Shown here one piece after another: positions 35,222 through 44,100 of a stretch of 64,000 nucleotides of DNA. How positions within the stretch are numbered: position 1 is the stretch's first letter; each line of letters opens with the position of its first letter. Source of the DNA: JACCYI01 sp963828075 (GTDB lineage: Bacteria > Actinomycetota > Thermoleophilia > Solirubrobacterales > Solirubrobacteraceae); NCBI GenBank assembly GCA_963828075.1, contig CAWHDH010000017.1:124001-188000 (forward strand). The letters run 5' to 3'. Made by a program: the position numbers and the translations under genes. Under the pieces are notes generated by a model. That model did not search any database and was not told the DNA's origin. It saw only the letters and a program-made list of their open reading frames with translations.

Positions 35222-37044
35222 TCGCCGTGGCCGCGAAAGCCAGGACCCTCGAGCTCCTCGAGGAGCTCGAGGCCATCGACCAGCGCGAGGACCGCATCCT
35301 CGAGGTCCTGCTCCAGCACGGCACGCGCCTGGAGCACCGCGTCGACGAGGCCGATCGCCGCGCCCGCGTCGTGACGGTCGCCGATCTGCAGGCCCTCGCC
35401 GGCGCGCTGACGAGCGTGCAGACGGCGATCGGCGACGTGCAGGCGCAGATCGTCCGCGCCACGCTGCCCCCGTCGAGCGCGAGCAACGGCACGGCGCAGC
35501 CGGCGACCTTCGACGCGCTGGCGGCGAGCCTGCGGGCGCAGGACGCCGAGGCCGACCGCCTGCGGGCCTTGCTGCGCGAGCGCCTGCTCGCCCTCAAGGC
35601 GCAGACGAACGGCGGCGCCCCTAGTGACCCGCACCCGGCGGTCCCGAACGGCGCCGGGCTGCGCACGTTCCGGCTCACGAAGCCGCCGATGTCCGGCGGC
35701 GACGTCACGGCGTTCCAGCGAGAGCTCAATCGCCGGTTCGAGGCGTGGGGGATGCACACCCGGATCGCCGAGAACGGGATCTACGGGCGGCAGACGCGGC
35801 AGGCGGCGCGACAGGTCGCCCGCGGTCTGGGGATCGCCGCCGCGGACTGCGAGCACGGGATCACACCCGCGGTCCGCACGCTGATCCGGACGCCGAGCCG
35901 CCGCACGGCGCAGCAGCTCGAGCTCGCCCGGCAGCGGCGCGATTGGCTGCGCCGGCTCCGCAAGCACCACACCGCGGCGCCCGGCGCCAAGCGGGTCACA
36001 CCGGCGCCGGCGCCCGGGATGGCCGCCGCCATCCGCGCCGCCGGCGGGCGCTACGAGACGGTGATCCTGCGCGAGGCCAAGCGCTCGAAGCTCCCCGTCT
36101 CGCTGGTCTGCGCGGTCATCGAGAAGGAGACCCACTTCCGCAACGTGTTCGGGCACGACGGCGGGCCGCGGCACACCAACCCGGTCAAGAGCCCGCCGCG
36201 CGGGCTCCTCGCGGTGAACGAGGAGCGCTACCGCGAGTACCTCCGGCACCGCAACCTCGGTCGCGGACAGCAGGGCATCGGGCCGATGCAGCTCACCAGC
36301 GGCGACCTCCAGGACCGCGCGGACCGCTTCGGCGGCTGCTGGCGCGTCGGCCCGAACATCCGCGTCGGGTGCGAGCACCTCGCCGCGAAGATCGCGGCGC
36401 GCGGCCTCCAGGGCGGCGTGCAGGCCTACAACGGCGCCGCGGGCAACGCGTACTCCACGTCGGTGCTCGCGCTGGAGCGCGCGTGGCGCGCACGGCTCCC
36501 CGCTGCCCGCCCGGCGGCTGGCCCCAAGCCGGCGCCGCGAGGCCCGAAGACCATGCGCGGCGGCGGGGCGCTGCGCCTGCGCGCGCATGCCGAGGCGCGC
36601 AAGCTGATCGGCGTCATGGAGGTCGGCGGCAACAACCGCGGCAAGACGGTGATGGCGATCATCAGGGCCAACGGCGGCCCTGGGCCGGAGCCGTGGTGCG
36701 GCGACTTCGTCGCCTGGTGCTACCGCAAGGCGGGCTCCAAGAGCGTCACGCGGGGCTGGGCGGCGGTCAGGCAGTACCTGCCGCTGACCGGCCTGAAGCG
36801 CACGAAACAGCCGCTGAAGGGCGACCTCGTCCGCTTCACGTTCGATCACATCGGGATGTTCGTGTGCTGGTGCGATGCCCGCGGCCGGGAGGTCTCACCG
36901 GCCAAGGCGACGCACATCAGGACGATCGAGGGCAACACCGGGCGCTCGGGCGCGGTCTCGGACTCGAGGACCGGCGGCGACGGCGTCTACGAGAAGCTGC
37001 GCGCGCGGCGGCTGGTGAAGGACTTCATCCACGTGAAGCGCTAG
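35218..37044 (+). CDS. Multidomain endolysin-like peptidoglycan hydrolase
   Basis: Protein of 608 aa, GTG start coupled to the holin-like gene. No signal peptide. Domains: N-terminal coiled coil (about 5-130), a peptidoglycan-binding-like module (about 150-225: DVTAFQRELNRRFEAWGM, then NGIYGRQTRQAAR), and a lytic-transglycosylase-like domain (about 275-415: SLVCAVIEKETHFRNVFGHD, GIGPMQLTSGDLQ, AYNGAAGN). The C-terminal part is CHAP-like (about 455-600: WCGDFVAWCYRKAGSKSVT with Cys and a later DHIGMFVCW). Two lytic activities in one chain are typical of large phage endolysins. Export would need the holin-like partner. Confidence 0.8.
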   Translation: MIAVAAKARTLELLEELEAIDQREDRILEVLLQHGTRLEHRVDEADRRARVVTVADLQALAGALTSVQTAIGDVQAQIVRATLPPSSASNGTAQPATFDALAASLRAQDAEADRLRALLRERLLALKAQTNGGAPSDPHPAVPNGAGLRTFRLTKPPMSGGDVTAFQRELNRRFEAWGMHTRIAENGIYGRQTRQAARQVARGLGIAAADCEHGITPAVRTLIRTPSRRTAQQLELARQRRDWLRRLRKHHTAAPGAKRVTPAPAPGMAAAIRAAGGRYETVILREAKRSKLPVSLVCAVIEKETHFRNVFGHDGGPRHTNPVKSPPRGLLAVNEERYREYLRHRNLGRGQQGIGPMQLTSGDLQDRADRFGGCWRVGPNIRVGCEHLAAKIAARGLQGGVQAYNGAAGNAYSTSVLALERAWRARLPAARPAAGPKPAPRGPKTMRGGGALRLRAHAEARKLIGVMEVGGNNRGKTVMAIIRANGGPGPEPWCGDFVAWCYRKAGSKSVTRGWAAVRQYLPLTGLKRTKQPLKGDLVRFTFDHIGMFVCWCDARGREVSPAKATHIRTIEGNTGRSGAVSDSRTGGDGVYEKLRARRLVKDFIHVKR

Positions 37045-37811
37045 TACTCGAGGTCCGTGTCGATCGCGTCCTGGACCTCGGCGAGCGTGGGCTGCGTGCC
37101 GAATCCGGTCAGGCACCAGGTCGCGCCGGCCGCGATCCACGCTGCCGGATCGGTGCCGGGCGGGTTGGTCACGACGACGTCGAAGCTCCCGGTGCGATCG
37201 GCCTCCCGGAGCGTCTGGACCTCTGCGATCTGCTCGGCCAGCTCCTCCGGCCCGGGCAGCTCGATCGGGAAGATCCCGTCGTAGCGCGCCGCGCGGCGCA
37301 GCGGGCGCCGGTGCGGCCAGCGCACCGCGACCCAGACCGGGATGTGCGACCGCTGGTATGGCCCCGGCTCGAACCCGCCGTCCCAGTAGCCCAGCAGGCG
37401 GTCGAGCCCGTCGTCGAGCAGCTTGGCGCGGGCGCGCGGGTCGCCCTCCTCGCCGAAGCGATCCGGGTCGAACTCCCCGGTGATCTCGCTGCCGAGGCCG
37501 ACGCCGAGCACGAGCCGCCCCTGGCTGAGCCGGTCGAGCGTGACCGTCTCCCGCGCCAGCTGGTGAGGTCGCCGGCGCGGGAGCGGCGTCACCAGCGGGC
37601 CGATGACGACGCGCCGCGTGGCCATCGCGACCGCAGCCAGCGTGACCCACGGGTCGGCGAGGGCGCGGACCGGCTCGGCGTACGCGACGTGGTCCCAGAC
37701 GAAGAACCCGTCCCAGCCACGGTCCTCGGCGCGGGCGGCGAGCTCCGCCACCAGGGCCGGCTCGGACAGCTCCCCGAACGGGGCGATGAAGATGGCGCGG
37801 CGCGCGGTCAC
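37041..37811 (-). CDS. LLM-class flavin/F420-dependent oxidoreductase
   Basis: Protein of 256 aa with a luciferase-like (beta/alpha)8 fold: ARAEDRGWDGFFVWDHVAYA near residue 25, TRRVVIGPLVTPLPRRRPHQ near 65, and DRLSQGRLVLGVGLGSE near 93. It is shorter than most LLM enzymes. F420 rather than FMN use is plausible in this lineage but not shown. Its TAG overlaps that of the endolysin-like gene in the CTAG at 37041-37044. Confidence 0.85.
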   Translation of the reverse strand: MTARRAIFIAPFGELSEPALVAELAARAEDRGWDGFFVWDHVAYAEPVRALADPWVTLAAVAMATRRVVIGPLVTPLPRRRPHQLARETVTLDRLSQGRLVLGVGLGSEITGEFDPDRFGEEGDPRARAKLLDDGLDRLLGYWDGGFEPGPYQRSHIPVWVAVRWPHRRPLRRAARYDGIFPIELPGPEELAEQIAEVQTLREADRTGSFDVVVTNPPGTDPAAWIAAGATWCLTGFGTQPTLAEVQDAIDTDLEY

Positions 37812-37941
37812 CGCTGCAGCCTACGATCGCGCGACTCTCGGTGACCTCTGACCCGGCTCACAGGGTCCTCCCAGCCGCGGGACCGATGGTGCGTCTCACA
37901 CACCGGGCGAGACGCCCGCCATCGATCGAAGGAGCACCCCC

Positions 37942-38559
37942 ATGTCCCGCAGGAAGCAGACGGTCGTCGCCGCCATCTCCGCCGCGATCCTCGCGAGCAG
38001 CGGCCTCGGCGCCGCCCAGGCCGCCACCACCTCGGGCGACAGCGCTCGCTCAGGCAGCCAGCGCCCGGCCCGGGGCCCAGAGCGCGGGCCCGGCAGCGCC
38101 GAGATCTCCAGCGTCGCGTCGAAGCTCGGCGTCACCAGCGCGCAGCTGAAGGCCGCCCTGGACGCCGCGCGCCCCGCGAAGCCGGACGGATCCGCACGCC
38201 GGGACCGCGGCGCCGACCACGCGGCCGCCCTGGCCACCGCGCTCGGGGCCGACCTGGCCAAGGTCCAGGCGCTCCTCGAGGCCAACCGCCCGGAGCGCCC
38301 GGCCTCGCCGTCCGCCGGCGGTCAGAAGCCGCCGGCGCCCGACCGGACGGCGCTCGTCAAGGCGCTGGCCGACGGCCTCGGCCTCGAGCAGAGCGCCGTC
38401 CAGACCGCGCTCGACAAGGTCGAGGCGGCCCATCGCGCCGAGCACGACAAGCGCGACGCCGCGATGTACGCGGCGGTGGCGGAGAAGCTGGAGAAGAGTG
38501 CCGCGGACGTGAAGGCCGCGTTCGAGGCCGTCCGTCTGGCGCATCCGTCAAGGCGCTGA
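37942..38559 (+). CDS. Secreted helical repeat protein
   Basis: Exported protein of 205 aa with a signal peptide to about residue 27 (AQA-AT). The mature part contains three copies of a helical unit resembling LAxxLGxxxxxVxxAL (VASKLGVTSAQLKAAL, LATALGADLAKVQALL, LADGLGLEQSAVQTAL). These are separated by Pro/Arg-rich linkers, with a fourth weaker copy near the end. Such proteins are common in Solirubrobacterales-type genomes with no known role. A GC-rich hairpin follows. Confidence 0.75.
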   Translation: MSRRKQTVVAAISAAILASSGLGAAQAATTSGDSARSGSQRPARGPERGPGSAEISSVASKLGVTSAQLKAALDAARPAKPDGSARRDRGADHAAALATALGADLAKVQALLEANRPERPASPSAGGQKPPAPDRTALVKALADGLGLEQSAVQTALDKVEAAHRAEHDKRDAAMYAAVAEKLEKSAADVKAAFEAVRLAHPSRR

Positions 38560-38574
38560 CCATCCCGCCCGAGG

Positions 38575-38598
38575 GGCCGGCGCCGACGCGCGCCGGCC
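38575..38598 (+). terminator. GC-rich hairpin after secreted repeat protein
   Basis: GGCCGGCGC (38575-38583) and GCGCCGGCC (38590-38598) form a perfect 9-bp stem with a 6-base loop. It lies 15 bases after the stop of the secreted repeat protein and before the convergent DoxX-like gene; no T-run follows. Confidence 0.5.
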
Positions 38599-38614
38599 TC
38601 CCGGGTCGCGCCAA

Positions 38615-38992
38615 TCAGTCGGGGGCGCTGTCGGCCGCGCCGGCCTGGGCGAACGCCAGCCGGGCGAGCGTGAGCGCGGCGAGCAGCAGCCCGAAGTCGC
38701 GGAACGCGACGTCGCCGTAGCCGCCGACGAGCAGGAGGTTGACGATGATGCCGGCGAGCCAGCCGCCGACGAGCAGACCTCCGAAGCGGGGCATCACCGC
38801 GACCACGAGGCCGGCGGCGATCTCGACGACGCCGACGACGTGCATCGCGTTCGCGGCGCTGCCGGGGATGATGTCGTTGAACTCGACGGCGAGGTAGCGG
38901 TCCAGTCGTCGGTGAGCAGTGGGCGAACTTGTCGAGCCCATCAGGATCGGGAAGACCGTCAGCCCGATCCGCAGCATCAGGAACGCCTGCAC
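38615..38992 (-). CDS. DoxX-like membrane protein with local frame scrambling
   Basis: From the GTG at 38992 the frame gives about 125 aa with four hydrophobic helices and the DoxX-like motifs RYLAVEFNDIIPGSAANAMH and WLAGIIVNLLLVG, ending in FRDFGLLLAALTLARLA. Between VFPILM and LDRYLA the reading is unfamiliar. The expected GLDKFAH is found in the second frame and LLTDDW in the third. Three single-base losses in G/C runs between 38890 and 38945 would explain this and restore the frame. The gene is thus probably intact with a misread segment, or it carries a real compensated shift. Confidence 0.65.
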   Translation of the reverse strand: MQAFLMLRIGLTVFPILMGSTSSPTAHRRLDRYLAVEFNDIIPGSAANAMHVVGVVEIAAGLVVAVMPRFGGLLVGGWLAGIIVNLLLVGGYGDVAFRDFGLLLAALTLARLAFAQAGAADSAPD

Positions 38993-39007
38993 CGCGGGAT
39001 CGCTGGA

Positions 39008-39214
39008 ATGACCGTGCTCCGCGCGCCCGACGTCGTCGACGTCATCGCCTGGCGGCGCGGCCTCCTCGAGCAGACCGGCTTCGCGACGGACCTCGCACGC
39101 CGGCTCGCGCACGATCCGCGGGTCGATCTGCACGGCCTGCTCACGCTCGTCGACCGCGGCTGCGCGCCGGCACTGGCCGCACGCATCCTCGCCCCGCTCG
39201 ACGACTGCGAATAG
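39008..39214 (+). CDS. Small conserved-looking protein, unknown
   Basis: Protein of 68 aa starting 15 bases from the divergent DoxX-like start. It reads WRRGLLEQTGFATDLARRLA followed by DLHGLLTLVDRGCAPALAAR, a short helical motif that I recognise from small proteins in Solirubrobacterales-type genomes, where the last helix ends with ILAPL. No function is known. Codon use is like that of its neighbours, which supports a real gene. Confidence 0.6.
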   Translation: MTVLRAPDVVDVIAWRRGLLEQTGFATDLARRLAHDPRVDLHGLLTLVDRGCAPALAARILAPLDDCE

Positions 39215-39219
39215 CTCGG

Positions 39220-39233
39220 CCGGGTTGAACGGC
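39220..39233 (-). repeat. REP-like half-site left of the IS element
   Basis: CCGGGTTGAACGGC resembles the inverted copies at 40921 and 40981. Before the IS inserted, this half-site would have faced the direct copy at 40881 across a short loop. Confidence 0.4.
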
Positions 39234-39243
39234 GATCACTTAG

Positions 39244-40874
39244 CCTCGATCCACCGAGGCGGTGCGCGTAGCGGTGCGCGCGCCGCTTGGTCGGCGATGC
39301 CGACGCGGCTCGGCTCGTGATCGTGGTCGTGCGCGGCGCCGGTGGTGCGTGAAGGCGTTCGCGGAGACTTTCTCGGGCCGTTTGCGGGCAGCGGTGAGCA
39401 CCGCTGCGCGGTGGTGGTGCGTCGGTCGTCGTCGGAGGCGGTTGTGGCCCGGTCAGGCGGCGGGCGCGAGCGCTCGGATGCGGGCGAGCGCCTCGGCGAA
39501 GGCGTCCTGCCAGGGCCAGCGGGCCGGCAGGTGCAGCGTCCAGCGTCTGGCGGTGCGGGTCAGTCGGCCGGGCAGCGCGAGCAGCCGCCGCCTGAACGTG
39601 CGGGCGGCGCGGACGGTCTGGCCGGGCAGGCCGAGCACGCTGGTCCAGCGCAGCAGGTTGTGCGCCAGGCAGGCGATGACCGTCCAGGCGGCGTTCGCGA
39701 AGAACTTCCCGGACGGAAAGTGCGCGAGCGCCTGGTCTTTGAGGTCGCGGATCGCGAGCTCGACGACGGCGTGCTGGCGGTGCTCGGCCTCGACCGTCGC
39801 CAGCGCGTCGGTGCGGTTGGTGATGAAGGGATAAAGCTCCCAGGACGGCAGCAGCTCGCCCTGGCGGTCCAGCGTGCGGACGCGCCGGACGACCAGCCGC
39901 CGGCCGCCAAGCTCGGTCTCGGCGATCTGGGCGATCGAGGTCGGCGGGTAGTCGGCGAGCGTCGTCCAGGCGTGCTCATCGATCGCGTCGATCGCCGCGC
40001 GAACGGCAGGCTGAAGGCGGACGCCGATCGAGAAGTCCCAGCCCGCGCGCTCCAACCGCGCGAACGTCTTGTTCGACCAGAACCCCGAGTCGGCCCGCAG
40101 CAGCTTCCGGCCGGTGGCGCCGGCGCGCTCGACGCGCGCGATGAGCTCATCGCAGAAGCGCAGCATCCCGCGCGAGGTGTTCGCCGACCCCTTCCGCAGC
40201 CGGACATGCAGGACCTCGCCGGTGCCGGCGCGGGTGGCGATCAGCGGGTGGTAGCCACGGACGCGCGTGTAGCCGAAGGCGGCGCCCTGCTTCTTGGGGC
40301 CGAACACCTCGCCGACGAACGAGTCGACATCGATCACCATGCGCTCGTCGCCGGGGCCGACCCCAGCCTGCCAGGCACGGGCGAGCGCGTCGGCCAGCAC
40401 GCGATCGAGTTGGCGGACATGGCCGAAGGTGAACGACCGCAGGAACGTGCCGAGCGTCGACGGCGCAACGACCTGGTGGCCGAGCACCTGGCCGGTCCGG
40501 CCGGCGCGCAGCAGATCGCAGTCGTCGATGCAGTCCGCCCCCAGCGCCATCGCCGAGACGAGCGTCATGACCTTCACGCCCGCGTTCGCAGACCCCGGCC
40601 GATCCCCAAGGTCGACGGTCTGATCGACCAGCGCCTCGATCCCCAACCGATCGGCGAGCGTCGCGCAGAGCACGATGCCCGCGTCGGCAACCGCCCGCTC
40701 ATCATCAAACCCAACCGCGATCCCGTCCAGTCCGACCGGCCCGTCAGCATGCACCATGAAGATGACCTCCTGCGCGGGCCCCGACTGCGCACACAGTCGG
40801 TGAAAAGCCCTGCTCAGGAGGTCATTCTTCGTCTACGACCGGACAGAACCCACGACCACAGCGGTGGATCGAGG
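39244..40874. mobile_element. IS1380-family insertion sequence, complete
   Basis: The element is 1631 bp, bounded by perfect 13-bp inverted repeats CCTCGATCCACCG (39244-39256) and CGGTGGATCGAGG (40862-40874). CTTAG flanks both ends (39239-39243 and 40875-40879) as a 5-bp target duplication. It encodes one intact transposase on the minus strand. Terminal CCT/AGG-type ends, size and target duplication all fit IS1380. The insertion disrupts no gene; it lies between half-sites of a REP-like palindrome. Confidence 0.93.
39453..40757 (-). CDS. IS1380-family transposase
   Basis: Intact DDE transposase of 434 aa. Catalytic residues are recognisable: first Asp in ERMVIDVDSFVGEVFG near residue 139, second in KLLRADSGFWSNKTF near 218, and Glu in VELAIRDLKDQALAHFPSGK near 340. 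The DDE-type Tnp_1 core is complete and no frameshift is seen, so the element may be active. The start ATG lies about 105 bp inside the right end. Confidence 0.92.
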   Translation of the reverse strand: MVHADGPVGLDGIAVGFDDERAVADAGIVLCATLADRLGIEALVDQTVDLGDRPGSANAGVKVMTLVSAMALGADCIDDCDLLRAGRTGQVLGHQVVAPSTLGTFLRSFTFGHVRQLDRVLADALARAWQAGVGPGDERMVIDVDSFVGEVFGPKKQGAAFGYTRVRGYHPLIATRAGTGEVLHVRLRKGSANTSRGMLRFCDELIARVERAGATGRKLLRADSGFWSNKTFARLERAGWDFSIGVRLQPAVRAAIDAIDEHAWTTLADYPPTSIAQIAETELGGRRLVVRRVRTLDRQGELLPSWELYPFITNRTDALATVEAEHRQHAVVELAIRDLKDQALAHFPSGKFFANAAWTVIACLAHNLLRWTSVLGLPGQTVRAARTFRRRLLALPGRLTRTARRWTLHLPARWPWQDAFAEALARIRALAPAA

Positions 40875-40880
40875 CTTAGC

Positions 40881-40995
40881 CGGCACAACCCGACAATCGA
40901 GACGGATCTCGCGACGGATGCCGGATTGTGCCGCCAGGAGCGGCACGATCCGACGATCGACGCGCAACGCTACGCCGAGTGTCGGGTTGAGCCGC
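40881..40995. repeat. Cluster of REP-like palindromic units
   Basis: Four related units alternate in orientation: CGGCACAACCCGACAATCGA (40881-40900, direct), CCGGATTGTGCCGCC (40921-40935, inverted), CGGCACGATCCGACGATCGA (40941-40960, direct) and GTCGGGTTGAGCCGC (40981-40995, inverted). Neighbouring direct and inverted units pair into two hairpins. The region between the IS and the HAF-repeat gene otherwise holds no gene. Confidence 0.65.
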
Positions 40996-41125
40996 CTGCC
41001 CGCGCCCTCGGCGGGCGCGACCCACCACCTCCTTCATCCGCGGAAGTTCGTCCACCAGCACCCGAGCGGCGCGCGGGACGAACATCATCGGTGTCAGCGT
41101 CGGCGCGCGAGCGGTTCTTACCGCC

Positions 41126-44100
41126 TCACGGCGCGGCGCCGTAGCCGATCGTGATCTCGCGCCCGTTGACCTTGACGACGAACTGGCCGAGGTCGGCGAG
41201 GTCGAGCAGCTCCTCCAGGTTCACCCCGAGCCGCTTGGACCAGCGTTTGGCGTAGAGCCGCGCCTGCCCCGGCGGCAGCGATTGCAGGACGTACTTGAGC
41301 GGCTTGTGTGCGTACTTGGCGGGGACGTCGAAGGCGTTGAAGCTCGCCCCGTGGAAGCCGAAGGTCGGCAGCTCCTCGGACAGCCGCTGGTAGATCCGCT
41401 GCTCGACCTTGCCGCGGATGCCCGCCGGCAGCGGGCGTCCGGTGACGGCATCGACGATGCCGCGCAGGTCGGTGTCCGAGACGATCGGGCCGGCCTTGCC
41501 GACGGGCCGGCCGTTGATCCTGAGGCTCTTGTTGCGGATCAGGGTCGTGCGGCCGTGGCGCTCGGTCGTGATCTTCATGTCGTAGATCTTCTTGGCGCCG
41601 CCGGGGAGCGGGACCTCGAAGCGGTGGCCGTCCTTGGCCAGTGCCTTGCGCAGCTCCATCTTGCCGCTCTCCCAGGCCTTGAGCTCCGCCACGCGCGTCG
41701 CGTGGCGGGCGCGGATCTCCTGCTGGACGGGCTTGCTCAGCAGGCCCAGGTACCACGGGAGCTTGGCATCGACGAGGCCGACCTCGCCGAGGTAGGCGCG
41801 CGAGGCGCCCAGGTGGAGGTCGATCTCGTTGATGTTCTTGATGGGCACGATCTCGGGCTTCCCCAGGCCGGGCTTGCGCACCGGGTTGCGATCGCGCAGC
41901 TCGATCCCGATCGTGATGTCGACGCCGTCGACGAGGCGGGCGCGCTCACTCTCCTCGCGCGCGATCCGCTGGATGATCGAGATGTCCTCCGCGGTGTGCC
42001 CGCGCGCGGTGATCTCGGCGGGGGTGGCGGGGTGGTCGGGCACGCGCCGCAGATCGGCGAGCTCGTCGATCTCGGCCAGCGTGTGCTCGGTGCGCACCGC
42101 CTGCGTCATCCGCCTCGCGCCGACGAGGAGCCCGAGGCCCTTCTCGCCGAGCACCTGGATGCCGACCTCGACCGCCGCGGTGCTGCTCATCTCGGTCCAG
42201 CCGTAGCTGAAGGCATAGGCCGCCTTGGCCGCCTCCTCAGGGTCCGACACGGCGTCGCTGTCGATCTTCTTGAACTGCTTCTCCATCCGGTTGACGGTCT
42301 TCGTGCCCGCGTCGACGCTGTCACCCAGGCCCTCCAGGCCGTCCGCGATCGTCTGGTCGCGCCATGTCGACACGTCCTGCATGGCGGTCTGGCGCGCCGC
42401 CGGATCGGTGGCGGCGCGGCCGATCTGCATGAGGAAGACGTTCGCGTCCTCACCCTTGCCCTTGAGCCCGAGGTAGCTGTCGCGCGCGACGTTCGCCAGC
42501 TCCAGGCCCATGTCGACCTGCTCGGGAAGCGCATGCTCGTCCCACAGCTGGTCCTTCCAGAAGTTGAACGCGTGGACCTCGGCCTCCCCGATCTTGTAGA
42601 GGCCGTCGCCGCCGGTCTTGAGCGTCGCGGCCAGGACCTTGCGGGTGGCGTCGTACTGGCCCTTGAGGAGCGCCTTGACGATGTCGCGGTGGCCCCTGGG
42701 CGGCTTGGTCGCCGGGTTGGAGTTCAGCGGCGAGAAGCCCAGGGCGTCGGCCGGCAGGTCCAGCGACGCGGCCAGGGCGGACTCCGTGGCCGACGGGGTG
42801 CGGCGGGTCATCCAGCGCGGCAGCTTGCTGTTGAGCAGCTTGCGCAGCTTCTCCTCGCCTGGCTTGTACTCGCGGCTCAGCCTGTCCTCGATCTGCACCC
42901 ACGCCCCGGACGTGAGCGCGGCCAGCAGCGGGTCCGACACCGGGCGCGGCGCGAACTCGAGCTCGAGGAAGCTGCGGCCGTATACGAGGTAGCCCTCCGG
43001 GGTGGTGGTCTGCGCCACCGCCGTGAGCGGGAAGAAGCCGGCGCGGGTGGCCTCGAACCGGTAGGCGCTGTCGGTGCTCTGGCCGGTGCCCAGCGCGCCG
43101 GGTGGCGCGGGCGCCGGCCCGGCGATGAGATCGGCGGCCCCGCGCCGCTCGGCCGGCACGGCCGGCGCGCCGCTGACGAGGCCGCTGGGGTCGCGATAGG
43201 TGATCGGAGTGAGCTGGCCGGGGCCCGAGTTGCTCACTCGGAGGCGCAGGTCGAAGAGGTCGCCGATCGAGTCGACGGCATCGAGCTCGACGTTCAGCGG
43301 CACCACCGGACGCAGCAGGAAGGCGCGGTTCTCTCCGTCCTTGAGCGCACCGCCGACGATCCAGCCCTGGTCGTTGACGTCATGCGCCTCGAGCAGCAGC
43401 CACCCGCTGTTCGGCGCGATCAGGGTGTTGAGGTCGGTGATGACGCCGTCGCGCCAGCGCACCGCGCGGCTGCCGGTCGGGGTCTCGTCGACCTTGGAGA
43501 CCCCGACGATGTCGTTGCGGTCGGAGATCGCGTACGCCGTCGTGCCGAACCCGAGCGTGTCAAGTCGGCGCACGCCGGCCTCCTGCGTCCACGAGAAGGC
43601 CCGGAAGCGCTCGCCGCCGGGGCGCGTCGCGCCGTCGCCGACGACGACGCCGGCGTCGTTGATGTCGCGTGCCAGCGCGGAGTCGCCCGTCTGGCCCTGC
43701 CCGTCGGTGAGCTGCGGGATGAGCACCTTGTGGGTGTCCGAGAACCACACCGCCGCCTGGGGCCGGTCCTGCCCGACCATCACGCCGGACGCGTTGCGCG
43801 CCTCCAGCAGCCCGACGTTGTCGGTCAGGCGGACGCCGGCGTTGTCGAGGCGCCAGTACGCCGGCGCGTGGTCGGAGCCCGCGCCGCGGTTGATCGTCGA
43901 GGCGCCCACCGCGACGCCGTCGTCGCCGATCCCGTGCGCGTAGCTGCCGTCACAGTCCTCGTCGGCGTCGGGAGCGCACGCCGAGTCTGGCGCCGGCAGC
44001 AGCGGGGTGACGTCGCCGAACACGTCCCAGCGCCCACCGGTCCCGAAGAACTCATCCTCGGGCCGGTCGTACACACCGGCTGCGACACCGCTCGCATTGA

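Noticed and set aside
34868..37044. A whole prophage around the holin/endolysin-like pair
   Set aside because: No integrase, capsid, tail or terminase gene is visible on either side; neighbours are ordinary chromosomal genes.
40881..40995. CRISPR array
   Set aside because: Units alternate in orientation with irregular short spacing and no cas genes; they are palindromic REP-like units.
39342..41144. Long plus-strand frame through the IS element
   Set aside because: Antisense shadow of the intact transposase; crosses both IS ends.
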